From positions 174,340-238,339 of the forward strand of contig CAKOHE010000081.1 in the NCBI GenBank assembly GCA_934047225.1: a stretch of DNA of 64,000 nucleotides, written 5' to 3'. Positions 1 through 11,275 of this stretch are shown piece by piece (within the stretch, counting starts at the first letter, position 1; the number at the start of each line of letters is the position of its first letter). Both the position numbers and the translations under genes were made by a program. Source of the DNA: Ypsolopha sequella. Taxonomy: Eukaryota > Arthropoda > Insecta > Lepidoptera > Ypsolophidae. The notes beneath the pieces are model-generated. The model ran no database searches. It saw only the letters and a list, made by a program, of their open reading frames with translations, and had not been told where the DNA came from.

Positions 1-828
1 TATGGTTTATCGGGTCACTGATTACGAAAACAACAACGATTTCTAAATCCAATGTAGTGGACGTAAAATACCTAATGGGGCGTGATGGGGTTGAAATGTT
101 AAAATGTGTAAATATCAATATGGGTGTCGTTTTTATGGTTTTTTGTGACGTCAATTACGAAAATGGAATCGATTTTGAAATTGAATATAGTGAATATAAA
201 AATTCTTGAAAGTATGTGTGCCATAGCAAATCGGCTGTAACAGACGGACAGACAGACAGCCACACAACTGATCCTATTTGGGTTACATTTTTTTCCTTTT
301 GAGGTATCTATCTTTCTATATATCCACAATATATCTATCTATATCCCAGCAAAATATCTTAGAACGCAAGGTGGTACATCCTTAGGGGTTGGATCACGGG
401 GTGCCAAAATATATTATAATGTTTGTTTCTGAAAAAAAAATGTAATTTGTTTTCTGTAGGCCACGCGGGCGGAGCCGCGGGCAGAAGCTAGTAACAGATA
501 AAACTGCTGTTTTGAAATGCTTAAACAATAATCTTTTCAACGATACCCATGGCGCAGATTGCTTCCCCATTGAATGAATGAAAGATAGAATATTATTTTT
601 ATGATAAGTGCGAAGAGGCTAGCACGAATTAAACGAACTGTAACTATGATTGTGAATCGGTGAATCATAAGGATTATATCGGATTTGAACGATGATCTAT
701 TTCAATCCTCAGGGCGAGTGAATATCCAGACGCCTGCAGTTCAAATTCCCTATTTGTAAATAATTTAAGGGTCAATCAACTTTTCATTTCTTTCACTTTT
801 CCCTTAAGGAAAATTATTCTAAGTCCTT
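1..828. other. Non-coding, repeat-derived sequence
   Basis: I see no gene here. Around 230-260 lie short GACAGACAGAC-type tracts, and around 460-495 a CGCGGGCGGAGCCGCGGGC...AAGCTAGT string. That tail is common at the ends of lepidopteran RTE-type LINE/SINE copies, so 120-495 is probably an old degraded insertion. The only longer frame (99-329, minus) has low-complexity AT-driven composition and no recognisable domain. 500-828 holds nothing I can name. Confidence 0.5.
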
Positions 829-1169
829 AAGAGCGGTTTAGCAGCCGGATTGTGAAAAACCCGCCTTTTTCTAATTAGTAGAAACAGAACACTTATTCGA
901 AATTTACTCAATAGTTCCTCAACAAAAACTTATTAACTATGTTTTGCGTAAACTGTGATTGCAAAGTTTCCGTTGGTTCCTGTAAATTACAATTTTAAAG
1001 ATTAAGTTTAAAATTTACAGAAACCAATGGAAACTTTGCTATGGCAGCATACACAATACATATATATAATAATACATAATAAGGTTTTGTTCAGGAACTA
1101 TTGAGTAAACTTTAAATATGAAGTGTTCTGTTTCGATTAATAAAAAAGGCGTGTTTTACACAATCCAGA
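829..1169. mobile_element. Foldback MITE with ~90-bp inverted arms
   Basis: The left arm (GGATTGTGAAAAACCCGCC at about 848, then AAACAGAACACTT and TTTACTCAATAGTTCCT) reappears inverted in the right arm ending at GGCGTGTTTTACACAATCC (about 1150-1168). A second inner inverted pair surrounds about 955-1045 (CAAAGTTTCC...GGAAACTTTG). A single arm of the same family lies at 21608-21708, which supports a dispersed non-autonomous DNA transposon. It has no coding capacity. The left edge is taken from the part shared with the 21.6-kb copy; I could not define a target-site duplication. Confidence 0.75.
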
Positions 1170-1175
1170 TACTGT

Positions 1176-1745
1176 AGTTCTATCGAAACAATAAAAACAT
1201 TAAAGGACATTATTGCCCAATTTGGAAACCCAACCCGTATAGTAACAGATAGAGGTGTAGCCTTTACAAGTCGCTATTTTAAGCTGTTTGCGGAGGAATT
1301 TCAGTTCAAACATGTCTTAAATGCTATAGCCAGCCCTAGATCAAATGGGCAGGTTGAACGTGTTAATCGAACAATTATAGATGGTTTAAACACGATGACT
1401 GAGAGCGAGAGCACATGGGATGAAAAATTGACTGATGTAGTTTGGGGCATTAATAACACACCGAACTCAACAACTAGTTTTTCCCCATTTAAGCTTATGT
1501 TTGGACATGAAAACTCTCGTTTGCCAGCATATCTCGATAGAGAATCTCAGAACTCTGTTCTTCAAGAGCAATCATTACAAAGTAGAAGAGAAATAGCGAA
1601 GCGTAGAATTGACAGAAACATGACTTTAATGAAAAAAAGATTTGATCGTAACCGTAAGAAATGTCAGAAGTATACGGTAGGACAATTAGTTTTATGGAAG
1701 GGTGGAGCCACTACGGATACTACTGCTAAAGTCTCGCAGAAGTAA
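1176..1745 (+). pseudogene. Ty3/gypsy integrase fragment
   Basis: The open frame gives an rve-type retroviral integrase core lacking its first catalytic Asp region. It retains the second Asp in TDRGVAFTSRYF and the Glu in SPRSNGQVERVNRT. The spacing between them is 35 residues, the classic DD35E arrangement. The core is followed by WGINNTPNSTTSFSPFKLMFG and a basic stretch (KKRFDRNRKK) leading to VGQLVLWKGG, as in gypsy integrase C-termini. The frame is open upstream of the first Met (1395), so this is the 3' part of a pol gene. It starts directly beside the MITE and stops at 1743-1745. I see no gag, protease, RT or LTR nearby, so it is a relic. Confidence 0.85.
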
Positions 1746-2520
1746 AAAGTTTTTGAAAAAAATTTGATCGGACTCGGCCTCGCTGGCGCGTTCTCCGTCC
1801 TCACATGCTCGTTTTTCGGCCTCGCTAGAAAGACACTTGAAGGCTCGGCCTTCGGCCTCGCCATTAGATCCGAAGAAATGTCCGATCAAATTTTTTTCAA
1901 AAAAGTGTCAAAATCCTTGTCGGTTGTCAAAAAGTGTCAAATTTAACAATGAATTCGTAATCACCGACCCCATTTGCCTCTTGATACCGAGTTTCAAGCG
2001 AATCGGAGCACTTTTTTGGACCTGTCAAAAAATGTCAAAACCTGTCAAATGTCAAATTTTTTTTATGCGGTCGGGAAGCCCTCGGCAAACCGATCACTAA
2101 AGTCGAAACCGCAACTCGCTAGGACTTACGGTTCGGGAGATATAGCCGATCAAAGTTTTGGCAAAAATAAATTTTTTTTCGACTTTTTTTTTTTTTTCAT
2201 TTTCAGTTAGAGCTCGTCGAGCCCTTTTCTTAGAGTACCATGAACATGGGTCTAGCTTCAGCCGTTTTGGAGATACAGCCCGTTAAAGTTTTGACACTGT
2301 GGGGGGCTAGATCTCGGCGAGACCTTTTCTTAGACACCCATCAACATGGGTCTAACTCAAGCCGTCTAGGAGATACGGGCGGTTAAAGTTTTGACATTAA
2401 AAAAAAAAAAAACTTTTTTGGCACCCTATGGTCCGACCCCTAGGGATGTACCACCTTCCGTTCCGAAGATATGGCCAAAACAATTTTTTTTTCGGTACAT
2501 CCCTTAAAAAAAAAAAGGCA
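1746..2520. repeat. Degenerate repeat with ~97-bp tandem duplication
   Basis: The segment is rich in poly-T/poly-A runs and CTCGGCCTCGC/AGTGTCAAA-type strings. Between about 2211 and 2400 a block (CTCGTCGAG...CTTTTCTTAGA...CAACATGGGTCTA...GGAGATAC...GTTAAAGTTTTGAC) occurs twice, about 97 bp apart and clearly diverged. Several 60-90-residue frames here are low-complexity and I do not regard them as genes. It is probably an old interspersed repeat, class unknown. Confidence 0.5.
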
Positions 2521-3660
2521 AACAAACACGCATGCATAGCATAGTAAAGTAATCGTCACTGACTGAGTTATGTCAGTTATCGAGCGAGCAACTAAAGTAT
2601 AATGCAAAACTATTGTACCCTAACCCAAAGGAGGCCCCAGGCCCAGACGCGCGAATCCACGCGACATCTCTCTATATCTCTACTGTGTGAATGTGTGCGT
2701 GCGTCAAACAAGATGCGACACAGCTACTAGCCGTTCAGAATTTGTACTGAATACGGGCGTATTTCGTAATACCAAAAATGTTGAATGAAAACTTAATGTG
2801 TTTTAAATTTCGTTTTAATAATCTGTAACTTGATAACATAGGCTATGTTTCCGCTCGAACAATATCTTACGTTTTGTTGTTTTTAATACAAAACAAATAA
2901 GAAGAAAACGATTAATTTACGGTGTAAAAATGTGCGAATTGCAAATCGCTGACATTTCGTTTCAGGTTAGTATTTTGGAAGGAAACATTAGCATGAACCT
3001 ATAAAAATACTGTCTTAATCAGAATAACAGCATAATTTGGTTGAAATATGCTCGAATTGCAAATGATTTTGGTATTACGTTTGTATGGATAATTATATTG
3101 GCATCGGCCTCTTAACCATCGACCCCTATTCCCGCCAGTAACTCCGAGCACGTGTCATCACAACGCAACTATCATGACTTCCTTTGATTAAATTTATATG
3201 AAATAATTAGTATGTGTGTATCAAATGATTATGAATATTATTAGTTTTGTTTGGTTAGAATTTATATTTATGGATTTGTATAATCTCCGCTTTTTCTAGT
3301 TATTTATTTTGGCGCCGACTACAGTGGCGCCAAGGTTGTCATTTTAATCAGTATCAACAACTGTATTTTTCAAATATGTACCAGTTACTTTGTAAATACT
3401 CGTTACAATTATCTCCTAATTATATCATGTATTTATATAGCCGTAAAACTAGAATTCAATGGTTAGAATCTTTTGTTTAGAAATTTAAATTATTGTATTC
3501 AACTTCCGGTATAGAAATTGAGCTCGGACATTATAAAAACGGAGGTAAGATGGAAACAACTCACATTTATCAACTGTACGTTACCTGAATATATTGTAAG
3601 GGGAAACGCTGCCCAAATGCACAATGAAGTTTGGAACTTAAATTAGCTAAAACTGACTGG
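2521..3660. other. No gene seen; AT-rich spacer
   Basis: No frame with protein-like composition, splice-bounded exon or recognisable transposon terminus was found. A small GC-rich palindrome, TTGGCGCC...GGCGCCAA, lies at about 3311-3335. A GAG|GTAAGA donor-like site at about 3541-3549 has no supporting exon. Confidence 0.4.
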
Positions 3661-3736
3661 GTTTTCATCGACGGCCCCTGCCTCGGCCGCCGCGGCCGCC
3701 ATCGCCTCTCGGGCCTCCGCGCCCGCCTCGAGCACC

Positions 3737-4271
3737 ACCACCAGGTACGAACATCGAGTGGGCCGACTCGGTTAAGTACCTGGGATGCCACATAGATCAC
3801 CGGCTACGCATGGGGCCTCAGGTTGATCACGCCGTCCGCCAAACCAAGGCGGCAAGGGCGCTCCTGAGGCCCGTGCTAACATCAAGACTTCCACTTCGGA
3901 CCAAGACGATGATCTACAAGACGTACCTGCGCTCCCGCCTTACTTATGCGGCGCCTGCGTGGTACGGCTTGGCATCTGCGACCAACCGGCAGAGACTCCA
4001 GGCGCAACAAAACATTGCCCTGCGTGCAATCACCGGCGCACACTACCTAACGAGGAACACGACCATCGCAACGGATCTGGGGGTTGAGAGCGTTGAAGAG
4101 TTCGTGCGCCGTTTGGCCCGTGTCATCTATGACCGGGCCGACAACGGCCCGCACGAGCATCTCCGTGTACTCGCCCCCACGTACGACAGATCCCCCACCG
4201 GACGACCCTACCCTCGAGAGCTGCTGCGTGAGTCATCCGCGAGCAGCTCAGAAGAAGATGTCGGAGATTGA
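3737..4271 (+). pseudogene. Jockey-clade LINE, RT C-terminal fragment
   Basis: The frame encodes the end of a non-LTR reverse transcriptase. It has IEWADSVKYLGCHIDHRL (the RT motif beginning KYLG), then TYLRSRLTYAAPAWYG, QNIALRAITGAHYLTRN and a serine-rich end [18 protein letters not shown] tail with a stop at 4269-4271. This order (thumb, then Y-A-AP-W, then a leucine-rich C-terminus) is typical of Jockey ORF2. The endonuclease and catalytic RT motifs are missing. The 5' breakpoint adjoins a partial copy (about 3690-3750) of the GC-rich repeat also found 3' of the gene at 4507-4800, so the fragment sits between repeat units. Confidence 0.8.
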
Positions 4272-4506
4272 AGACGGACTGGGCTGCCGGTGACGTTACC
4301 ACCGGCAGTCATGAAAAGGGAGTGGAACTGCCGGTCGTACAGCCGGCGGCCCGTCACGACGCGATCTCCGACATGCCGCCAACCATCATATTGGCGGCCC
4401 CCCCCGGACCCGCGGGTTGAAGCCCGCGGAGTTGAAGCCCGGGCAAAGATGTATACATCAAGGCCCGTACCTTCGACCGCCCTTCGGGCGGCCGAAGACG
4501 ACCCAC

Positions 4507-4800
4507 GTATCGCACCACCGCCTCTCAGGCCTTCGCGCCCGCCACGGCCTCTCCCGCGCCCGCCTCGAGCACCACCGCCTCTCGGGCCTCCGCGCCCGCC
4601 ACGGCCTCTCCCGCGCCCGCCTCGAGCACCACCGCCTCTCGGGCCTCCGCGCCCGCCACGGCCTCTCCCGCGCCCGCCTCGAGCACCACCGCCTCTCGGG
4701 CCTCCGCGCCCGCCACGGCCTCTCCCGCGCCCGCCTCGAGCACCACCGCCTCTCGGGCCTCCGGGCCCGCCTCGAGCACCACCGCCCCGCGGGAAGCCAT
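4507..4800. repeat. 57-bp GC-rich minisatellite
   Basis: CTCGAG landmarks recur at 4564, 4621, 4678 and 4735, exactly 57 bp apart, followed by a shortened unit of 36 bp ending near 4780. Units are nearly identical and consist of CGCC/CCTC-rich sequence. Because 57 is a multiple of three, several frames on both strands stay open through the array. On the minus strand this gives Gly/Arg-rich (RGG-like) frames and on the plus strand Pro/Arg-rich frames. I regard these overlapping frames as by-products rather than genes. The array lies in what would be the 3' UTR of the adjacent Jockey fragment. Confidence 0.85.
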
Positions 4801-5080
4801 CGCGTTTACCGCGGCCTCTCGGCGCATCATCGATGAGCAAAGTCTCCAGCGGTAGACTGTCAGGGAGGATGTAATATCTGATATCGTTTCCTCTGATACT
4901 GAGCGTCTCCAGTTGAATAGGTTCACGGTTCTTTAAAGTGAAAGGAAGAAGATGGGGGAGGCCTTTGCCCGACAATGGGATGAACTATACCTAGTTACCT
5001 AAATAAAGTGAATGATAAGTGAATTAAGTCTTTATTTTACACAAATGACATTTTCATGCAATCTTATTATGAACTTTTGA

Positions 5081-5675
5081 TGGTTGCGCTGATTATCGCA
5101 TTTAAATCTGCCGCCATTGATAAAACGCATGCATTTAGTGTATTTATTTATTTTGATAAGGATAATTGGTTGATTGACATATCTGGCCTTTCCTGTGCCC
5201 ATCTCCCTCCTGCACATACCTTACTAGCATACTAGAGCGAGACAGCGACTGTTTTTCGCTCGGCGGCCGCGACTCCTCGCGGTGAAAAATGGAACTTATC
5301 GAGTCGCAAATGAGCAAGCAAGCTAGTGGATTGTTGTGTGGTTTAAATATTTTTGTAAATCGAAGTATAGACCGAAATTGTGCGTAACCTCTCTTCAGAA
5401 CTTCAGAACCCTTGTGCCCAGTGTAATTTTGGTGGATTCCTTGGTTCAGTGGAAGACCACGACAAGCTGACTTGCCGGCCGGCATCCGTCCATGTGAAAG
5501 CTTACATCGATAACTCCAGGAATAAGGTATTGTGCATTCCTTTCTTTACCGAACGATTTTTCTCTTGTCTTATTTTACCAAAATCGTTCAATTAGTCCTT
5601 CCCTCTGTGTCAGGATCGTGTCAATCAATCCTACAGTCCATTTCACCCGTCCGCCATAGTTAGCCCGCGCCACCA
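5081..5675 (+). repeat. 5' LTR of BEL/Pao element A
   Basis: The 595-bp repeat begins TGGTTGCGCT and ends CGCCACCA, with TG...CA ends. It differs from the 3' LTR only at 5274 (T versus A) and 5466 (G versus A). Immediately downstream, 5676-5700 (TTTTGTTGGTCCATATCG) is where a primer-binding site is expected; I could not match it to a specific tRNA. Small frames on both strands inside the LTR occur in both copies and are not genes. Confidence 0.92.
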
Positions 5676-6197
5676 TTTTGTTGGTCCATATCGACCCGGA
5701 TTTCTGAATCATTTGGTCGAATTCACATTATCGTAGATTCTGATTCAATAGGGAATAATCGCATCTCACACCTAGATAATTGAAAACATAGGCATTAGGG
5801 AGGTACCAGATGTAATTGTACGCGTCTTTCGTATTTTGTAGTTTCTGTTATACATAGGTATAGGTAGTTAGTTATACCGCATTGGATTGTTTTCGAATAT
5901 TTCGCTTCGACAGATAGTTTGCCGGCACGGGTCGGTCGCGCTCAGTAATTATTTCTATTTACCCACTTGTTGATTTATTCAAACCCACAACTTGGTAAAA
6001 GCTCAAATATAACTTTAGTTTGTCCGCACCGCACAGTAAGAAGTATCCGCATATGTACAAATACCTACCTGTTATTATCAGTCTATCTTGGTTGTCGCTG
6101 CGTCGTTTATCGGTTCTCCACCGCTTTCTTACGAATATTTGTTTGGGTTTGCAAATTAGTAGGTACCTAAGTAGGTATATAGACGTACAATATCGCG
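5676..6197 (+). other. Untranslated leader of element A
   Basis: About 520 bp between the 5' LTR and the gag-pol ATG contain no extended frame with retroelement or host similarity. The first part should contain the primer-binding site. Confidence 0.6.
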
Positions 6198-9100
6198 ATG
6201 CCACCTAAACATAATCCTGTCGAATCACAGTTAAAGTTACTGTACGCTAAACGAAATACGTTGTATTCTCGCATGCAGTCTATTTTCGATAGATCAAAAG
6301 AAGTGTCTAGTGAAACGAATAAAGAATCCTTTCTGAGCTCGGTAGAAACTATAGACCAGTTGCGTTTGAGCTTTGAGGAAATTCTTGATAAAATGAATAG
6401 TTTGGAATTGGAAGCCAATCCCGATTTTGATGTTGACTATGGGTCTTTGTCATCATTTGAGGATTTGTTTTGTTGCGTCAAACGTGTAGCGAACTCATTT
6501 AATGTTCCCAGCTTAGACACAAAGACACACATAGTTCAACTTCCACTTAGAAGCGATAGACCAAGGCTAGCTCCCATACCAATACCGGAGTTTGATGGAG
6601 ATATTAAAAACTGGCCGTTGTTTTATGCTAGTTTTGAAAATACGATTCACAAAAATAATAGTTTGACCGATCATGAAAAATTGCATTATCTTGTAAACAA
6701 ACTAACTGGTAAAGCTAAATCAGTTTGCGCCGGCATTACGCTCTGTGCCGAAAACTATTTGTTGATTTTGGATACTTTGAAAATTAAATTCGAAGATAAA
6801 AGATTAGTAACAACCGCTTATTTAGATCAAATATTTGAATTGAAAAATATTTCTACTTGCAATGAACAGAACTTGGAAAACTTTCTTGACATCTTTGCGT
6901 CATCTGTCCGTGCGATAAAAAACCTTAAGGTCAATGACCTAAGTGATTTTCTGTTTCTGTATATTGGGCTTAAAAAGCTAGACTCAGAAACTGTTCGATT
7001 ATTTGAAATGGACAAGCGTGGCACCGAGCTGCCTACATTCGAGGAATTGGAAAAATTTGTCCGCGATCACATTAAAATATTGCAACGCACCTCATCAACC
7101 AAACATGAAGTTACGAAGAAAGTTAGCACTAGCTCCGAACGTCGAATGGATGCGTCATTGAGGCCACACAAGTCCACGTATACTTACGTAAATGTCGAGA
7201 ACACGACTTTGCAATCGCTGTGTTCGTTGTGCAATGCTCATCATGATCAAATATACAGATGTTCTAGTTTTTTGAAGCTTACGCCCAGTGAGCGTTACAA
7301 GTTTGCGCGAGTTAATAATTTGTGCCTTAATTGCCTTAGTGAAGGACATCGCCTCACAGTCTGCAACTCGAATTCTAGTTGTCGAAAATGTCAAGGCAAA
7401 CATCATACATTGCTTCATTTCGAAAATGCCGCATCCAGTGTGAGCACGGTTAGATTGTCGAGCGGTAACAACAACTCGTTATTTGTAAGCTCTGCGCAAG
7501 TGCCTGATAGCGACCGCGGTGTCGCGCTGCCGCCGCCACCTCCTGCGGACTCGGAGCACATGCTTGCCGCGGAGCACGCAGATGACGTAACCTTGTGTTC
7601 GTTGTCGAATGCACGAACACCTACGACGGTTCTCCTAGCGACCGCACGCGTTATAGTCATTGATGCGTATGGAAAAGAACATATTGTTCGCGCGATTTTG
7701 GACGTTGCGTCGCAGAGTAATTTTTTGACTCGTGATTGTTGTCAGCGACTAGGCTTAAAAGCTAATGACCGCCCCGCATGTTCTGTTGTTCGTGGTATTG
7801 GAGGTTCAACAAAGGCCATTCAAGGCTCTGTGGAAATTAAATTTCATTCTCGTTTTGATTCCAGTATTAGTTTCGATATGGATTGTTTGGTAGTAGACAA
7901 AGTCACAGAACGTTTGCCGACGGTCTCAGTTAATACATCATTTTTGTCGAATTTTAGCGACTTACCGTTGGCTGATGACACATACGCAGTTCCAGGAGAC
8001 ATTGAGATGTTGGTTGGAGCTTCGATTTTCCCCCACCTCCTGCTATCGCGTAAAGTTAAAGGTCATTCGTCACATGCCGCGCCGTACGCTCTGGAAACAG
8101 TTCTTGGATTTGTTATAGTTGGTTCCGCTCCCGCTCATGTATGTAGCTACTCGACTGTGTCCTACTGTTGCGCTGCTGAACCATTGAAGGCCACCGTTCG
8201 TAAGTTTTGGGAAATGGAAAAGGTCAGTGTCCCAACCATACTAAGTCCAGATGATAAGCTTTGTGAGGAGATCTATAGTCACACGACTACTCGAGATGAA
8301 GATGGTCGTTACGTAGTCGCGCTCCCCTTCAAGGGTGATACTTGTTCGTTAGGAGACTCCCGTAAATCGGCGGAAAAACGTTTTCTATGTTTAGAACGGA
8401 AAATGCAGGCGTCTCCTAAGCTGAAGCAGGCTTACGATAAAGTTGTGAATGAATATTTAGACAAAGGCTATATTTCACCTGCGCACGCCGAAACTGAAGA
8501 GTCCAAGGAGGCCCCGTCGTACATAATTCCACATCATGGAGTTATCCGGGAAGAAAAACTCACCACGAAGCTTCGCCTTACCCTGGATAGTAGTGCTAAA
8601 ACTAGTAGTTCAGTCGCCATTAATGACATTTTGTACCGTGGTCAAAACCTTCAAGGTAACTTGTATGCCATAATGGTTTTCGTTTTGTTTGTAATTGCGT
8701 TATCAGCTGACATAAGTCAGATGTTTTTTGGTGTGGGTATACGTGAATGCGATAGTAGATTTCAACGCTTTTTGTATATATTTTCACCGCAGGAACCTTT
8801 AAAGGTCTACGAATTTAATCGTGTTTGTTTTGGGCTCAAGTCAAGCCCTTTTCACGCTTTGCGAACCGTCAAGCAGTTTGCCGCTGACGAAGAGGATATT
8901 TATCCGAAAGCTAAAGAAACTATTGAAATTAGCTTGTACATGAACGATTTCGTGTATTGCGTTGATAGTGAGGAAGAAGCTATCGTAATAGCCGCTGAAG
9001 TGATTCGTCTCATGAAAGCTGGTCAATTTGATCTGGTGAGATGGACTAGTAATTCACAAAGCGTTTTAGATTCGATTCTTCCAACTCATCGCTTTTCAAC

Positions 9101-9245
9101 AGTCAAGAAGTTTGACGACAATGATTCGCACAAGATTCTCGGTTTATGTTGGTCACCTGCATCTGGCAGCTTTAATCTCAAAATTTGCTCCACTCCGAAA
9201 ATCCGCACGTTAGACACCCCGCACGTTAGTCAGCCCGCACGTTAG
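6198..9245 (+). pseudogene. BEL/Pao gag-pol polyprotein, defective
   Basis: The single 1,015-codon frame starts at ATG 6198. Gag carries the DUF1759-type domain from about residue 121 (PIPEFDGDIKNWPLFYASFE). Zinc-knuckle Cys/His clusters follow at about 342-408 (CSLCNAHHDQIYRC, LCLNCLSEGHRLTVC, CRKCQGKHH). A retropepsin-like segment lies near residue 500, but the usual D-S/T-G signature reads ILDVASQ. The RT is degraded: the catalytic YxDD box reads Y-M-N-D at residues 914-917, so the first Asp of the pair is Asn. The region before it (LYAIMVFVLFVIALSADI) also departs from BEL consensus. The frame then runs into the 16-bp minisatellite and stops. RNase H and the integrase catalytic core are absent. 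Gag may still be translatable; pol is dead. Confidence 0.88.
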
Positions 9246-9440
9246 ACACCCCGCACGTTAGACACCCCGCACATTAGATACCCTGCACGTTAGACACCCC
9301 GCACATTAGATACCCCGCACGTTAGACACCCCGCACGTTAGACAACCCGCACATTAGACACCCCGCACGTTAGACAGCACGCACGTTAGCCACCCCGCAC
9401 GCAAGACACCTCGCACATCAGACAGCCCACACATTATACA
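9199..9440. repeat. 16-bp minisatellite inside element A
   Basis: About 15 imperfect head-to-tail copies of a 16-bp unit close to GACACCCCGCACGTTA run from the end of the RT frame to just before the integrase remnant. Variation is mostly single substitutions (CGTTA/CATTA, CCCC/AGCC). It occupies the position where the connection, RNase H and integrase core would normally be encoded. Confidence 0.88.
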
Positions 9441-9469
9441 TTGACAAACATATACAGGCCGTCTCAGGT

Positions 9470-9826
9470 GAATGGGCCTTGGAGGGAAAGTATTTTAGAC
9501 ATAGAAGAAACCCGGCTGCATCTTTTTTCACGCTATGCTTTGTTAGACAAACTTGTCCAATCGTTTGGGAGCGCTGGAGAACGGACTATTTGCATACCTT
9601 ACAGTCGCGCCAAAAATGGAATACTTCCTCCAATCCTATTACTGTCGGTACGGTTGTTATTTTGATAACGGAGAATACACCTCCTCTACACTGGCCTCCC
9701 GGTGTCGTTGAAGAAATATTTCCGGGCTCAAATGGAGTCACTCGGATTGTTCGCGTTAAAACATCAACCGGATCATATTTACGCCCGGTTGTACGTCTCT
9801 GTCCTCTGCCTAATCAACGGCAGTGA
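9470..9826 (+). pseudogene. BEL/Pao integrase C-terminal remnant
   Basis: Two overlapping frames together give the end of a BEL integrase. The first part (PWRESILDIEETRLHLFSRYALLDKLVQSF) is in one frame. The rest (WERWRTDYLHTLQSRQKW, then VGTVVILITENTPPLHWPPGVVEEIFPGSNGVTRIVRVKT, then LRPVVRLCPLPNQ) is in the other, so there is a frameshift at about 9560-9580. The W-P-x-G-x-V and RP-x-x-x-LCPLP pattern is characteristic of the BEL/Pao integrase tail. The stop is at 9824-9826. A purine-rich GGGGGAA tract abuts the 3' LTR at 9945-9951 and is the likely polypurine tract. Confidence 0.82.
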
Positions 9827-9951
9827 GATTATTATTAGATAAAATTTAAGTATTATGGAAGGCTCCACTCTAGTAGGGTGGGTTCCACTTGGTTTAAAAA
9901 TAGGATTAGATTAGTTTATTATTTGAAGGTAACCCTTCAAGCCCGGGGGAA

Positions 9952-10546
9952 TGGTTGCGCTGATTATCGCATTTAAATCTGCCGCCATTGATAAAACGCA
10001 TGCATTTAGTGTATTTATTTATTTTGATAAGGATAATTGGTTGATTGACATATCTGGCCTTTCCTGTGCCCATCTCCCTCCTGCACATACCTTACTAGCA
10101 TACTAGAGCGAGACAGCGACTGTTTTTCGCTCGGCGGCCGCGACACCTCGCGGTGAAAAATGGAACTTATCGAGTCGCAAATGAGCAAGCAAGCTAGTGG
10201 ATTGTTGTGTGGTTTAAATATTTTTGTAAATCGAAGTATAGACCGAAATTGTGCGTAACCTCTCTTCAGAACTTCAGAACCCTTGTGCCCAGTGTAATTT
10301 TGGTGGATTCCTTGGTTCAGTGGAAGACCACGACAAACTGACTTGCCGGCCGGCATCCGTCCATGTGAAAGCTTACATCGATAACTCCAGGAATAAGGTA
10401 TTGTGCATTCCTTTCTTTACCGAACGATTTTTCTCTTGTCTTATTTTACCAAAATCGTTCAATTAGTCCTTCCCTCTGTGTCAGGATCGTGTCAATCAAT
10501 CCTACAGTCCATTTCACCCGTCCGCCATAGTTAGCCCGCGCCACCA
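9952..10546 (+). repeat. 3' LTR of BEL/Pao element A
   Basis: It is a 595-bp copy of the 5' LTR with the same length and two substitutions. It is followed at 10547-10551 by TTTGA, matching 5076-5080. It supplies the 3' boundary of the element. Confidence 0.92.
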
Positions 10547-10551
10547 TTTGA

Positions 10552-11139
10552 AATAATATTAAATCTTTTACTGTGTGGTGATAATTATAATTTATTTTTA
10601 AGTTTAACCTCTGACATGTTATTCTTAATTTTATTGTTATAATTGTTTTTAAACATGTCGGTCTGTATTAAAATCTATAGTTTGGCTTAATATAATATAA
10701 TATAATATAAAAGACCAAGTATTATATGGTATAGAGGTTCTCCAAGTAAGGATTTTTTTTTTTTATTTGCGCAATGAAACTTTCATTGAGATGTTATTCA
10801 GCATGATCAATACAATAGATCACTCGCATTTGGTTTCATTTCGGAATAATATTTGTTTTACCTGACTGAAAACATAGTGTGGGAATTAGCGTCAGAGATT
10901 AGGATGGTAGGAACTAGGAAATAAAACAATATGTACTTATTTTAAAGTAGGTATATGACGTAACATATATTGATTAGTTTAAATTAATAGGTACATACAG
11001 TAACATGACTTTTTTTTCTTTGGCAGCAGAACACTGCATTTATACGTACTATCTACTAATTACCACAATTCTTACAAGTACCAATTAAACATACATACTA
11101 TATATTTTACTTCTACAATAAAATCGGTTTTAGATAATT
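10552..11139. other. AT-rich spacer, no gene
   Basis: Between the two BEL/Pao insertions the sequence is AT-rich with a short TATAA-type tandem run near 10688-10710. I see no coding or transposon signal. Confidence 0.5.
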
Positions 11140-11144
11140 AGATT

Positions 11145-11275
11145 TGAGCGAAATATAAATTTATAGAATTTATTTTATGTAAATGAAACGCACGAGTTCG
11201 TAGTTGAAGAGAGAAGAAGGATTTTATTCAATGTTGCCAGTAGCAAATATTTAAATAATATTATGTTTTTGAACA
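11145..11275 (-). repeat. LTR of element B (3' in its own orientation)
   Basis: This 131-bp LTR is bounded by AGATT. On the minus strand it contains an AATAAA-type signal within ACATAAAATAAATTC. It matches 14800-14930 except at two positions. Confidence 0.85.

Larger units (their letters stand above)
5081..10546 (+). mobile_element. BEL/Pao LTR retrotransposon A
   Basis: This is a complete insertion: two 595-bp direct LTRs (TGGTTGCG...CCACCA, 5081-5675 and 9952-10546) flanked by a 5-bp target duplication TTTGA (5076-5080 and 10547-10551). I compared the LTRs by eye and found two substitutions (5274/10145 and 5466/10337), suggesting a recent insertion or gene conversion. The internal part holds a leader, a 1,015-codon gag-pol frame, a 16-bp minisatellite where RNase H and most of the integrase should be, and an integrase C-terminal remnant. 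Pol is therefore defective, so movement must have relied on enzymes supplied by another copy or preceded the damage. Confidence 0.92.

Noticed and set aside
1764..2210. Several short plus/minus frames
   Set aside because: Low-complexity translation of a degenerate repeat with poly-T runs; no domain.
4208..4975. 255-codon Gly/Arg-rich minus-strand frame
   Set aside because: It is produced by the 57-bp tandem repeat; overlapping frames of similar length exist on the plus strand, and no domain or promoter supports it.
5144..5485. 113-codon minus frame repeated at 10015-10356, and 71-codon plus frames
   Set aside because: They lie wholly inside the two LTR copies and share their identity; LTR shadows, not genes.
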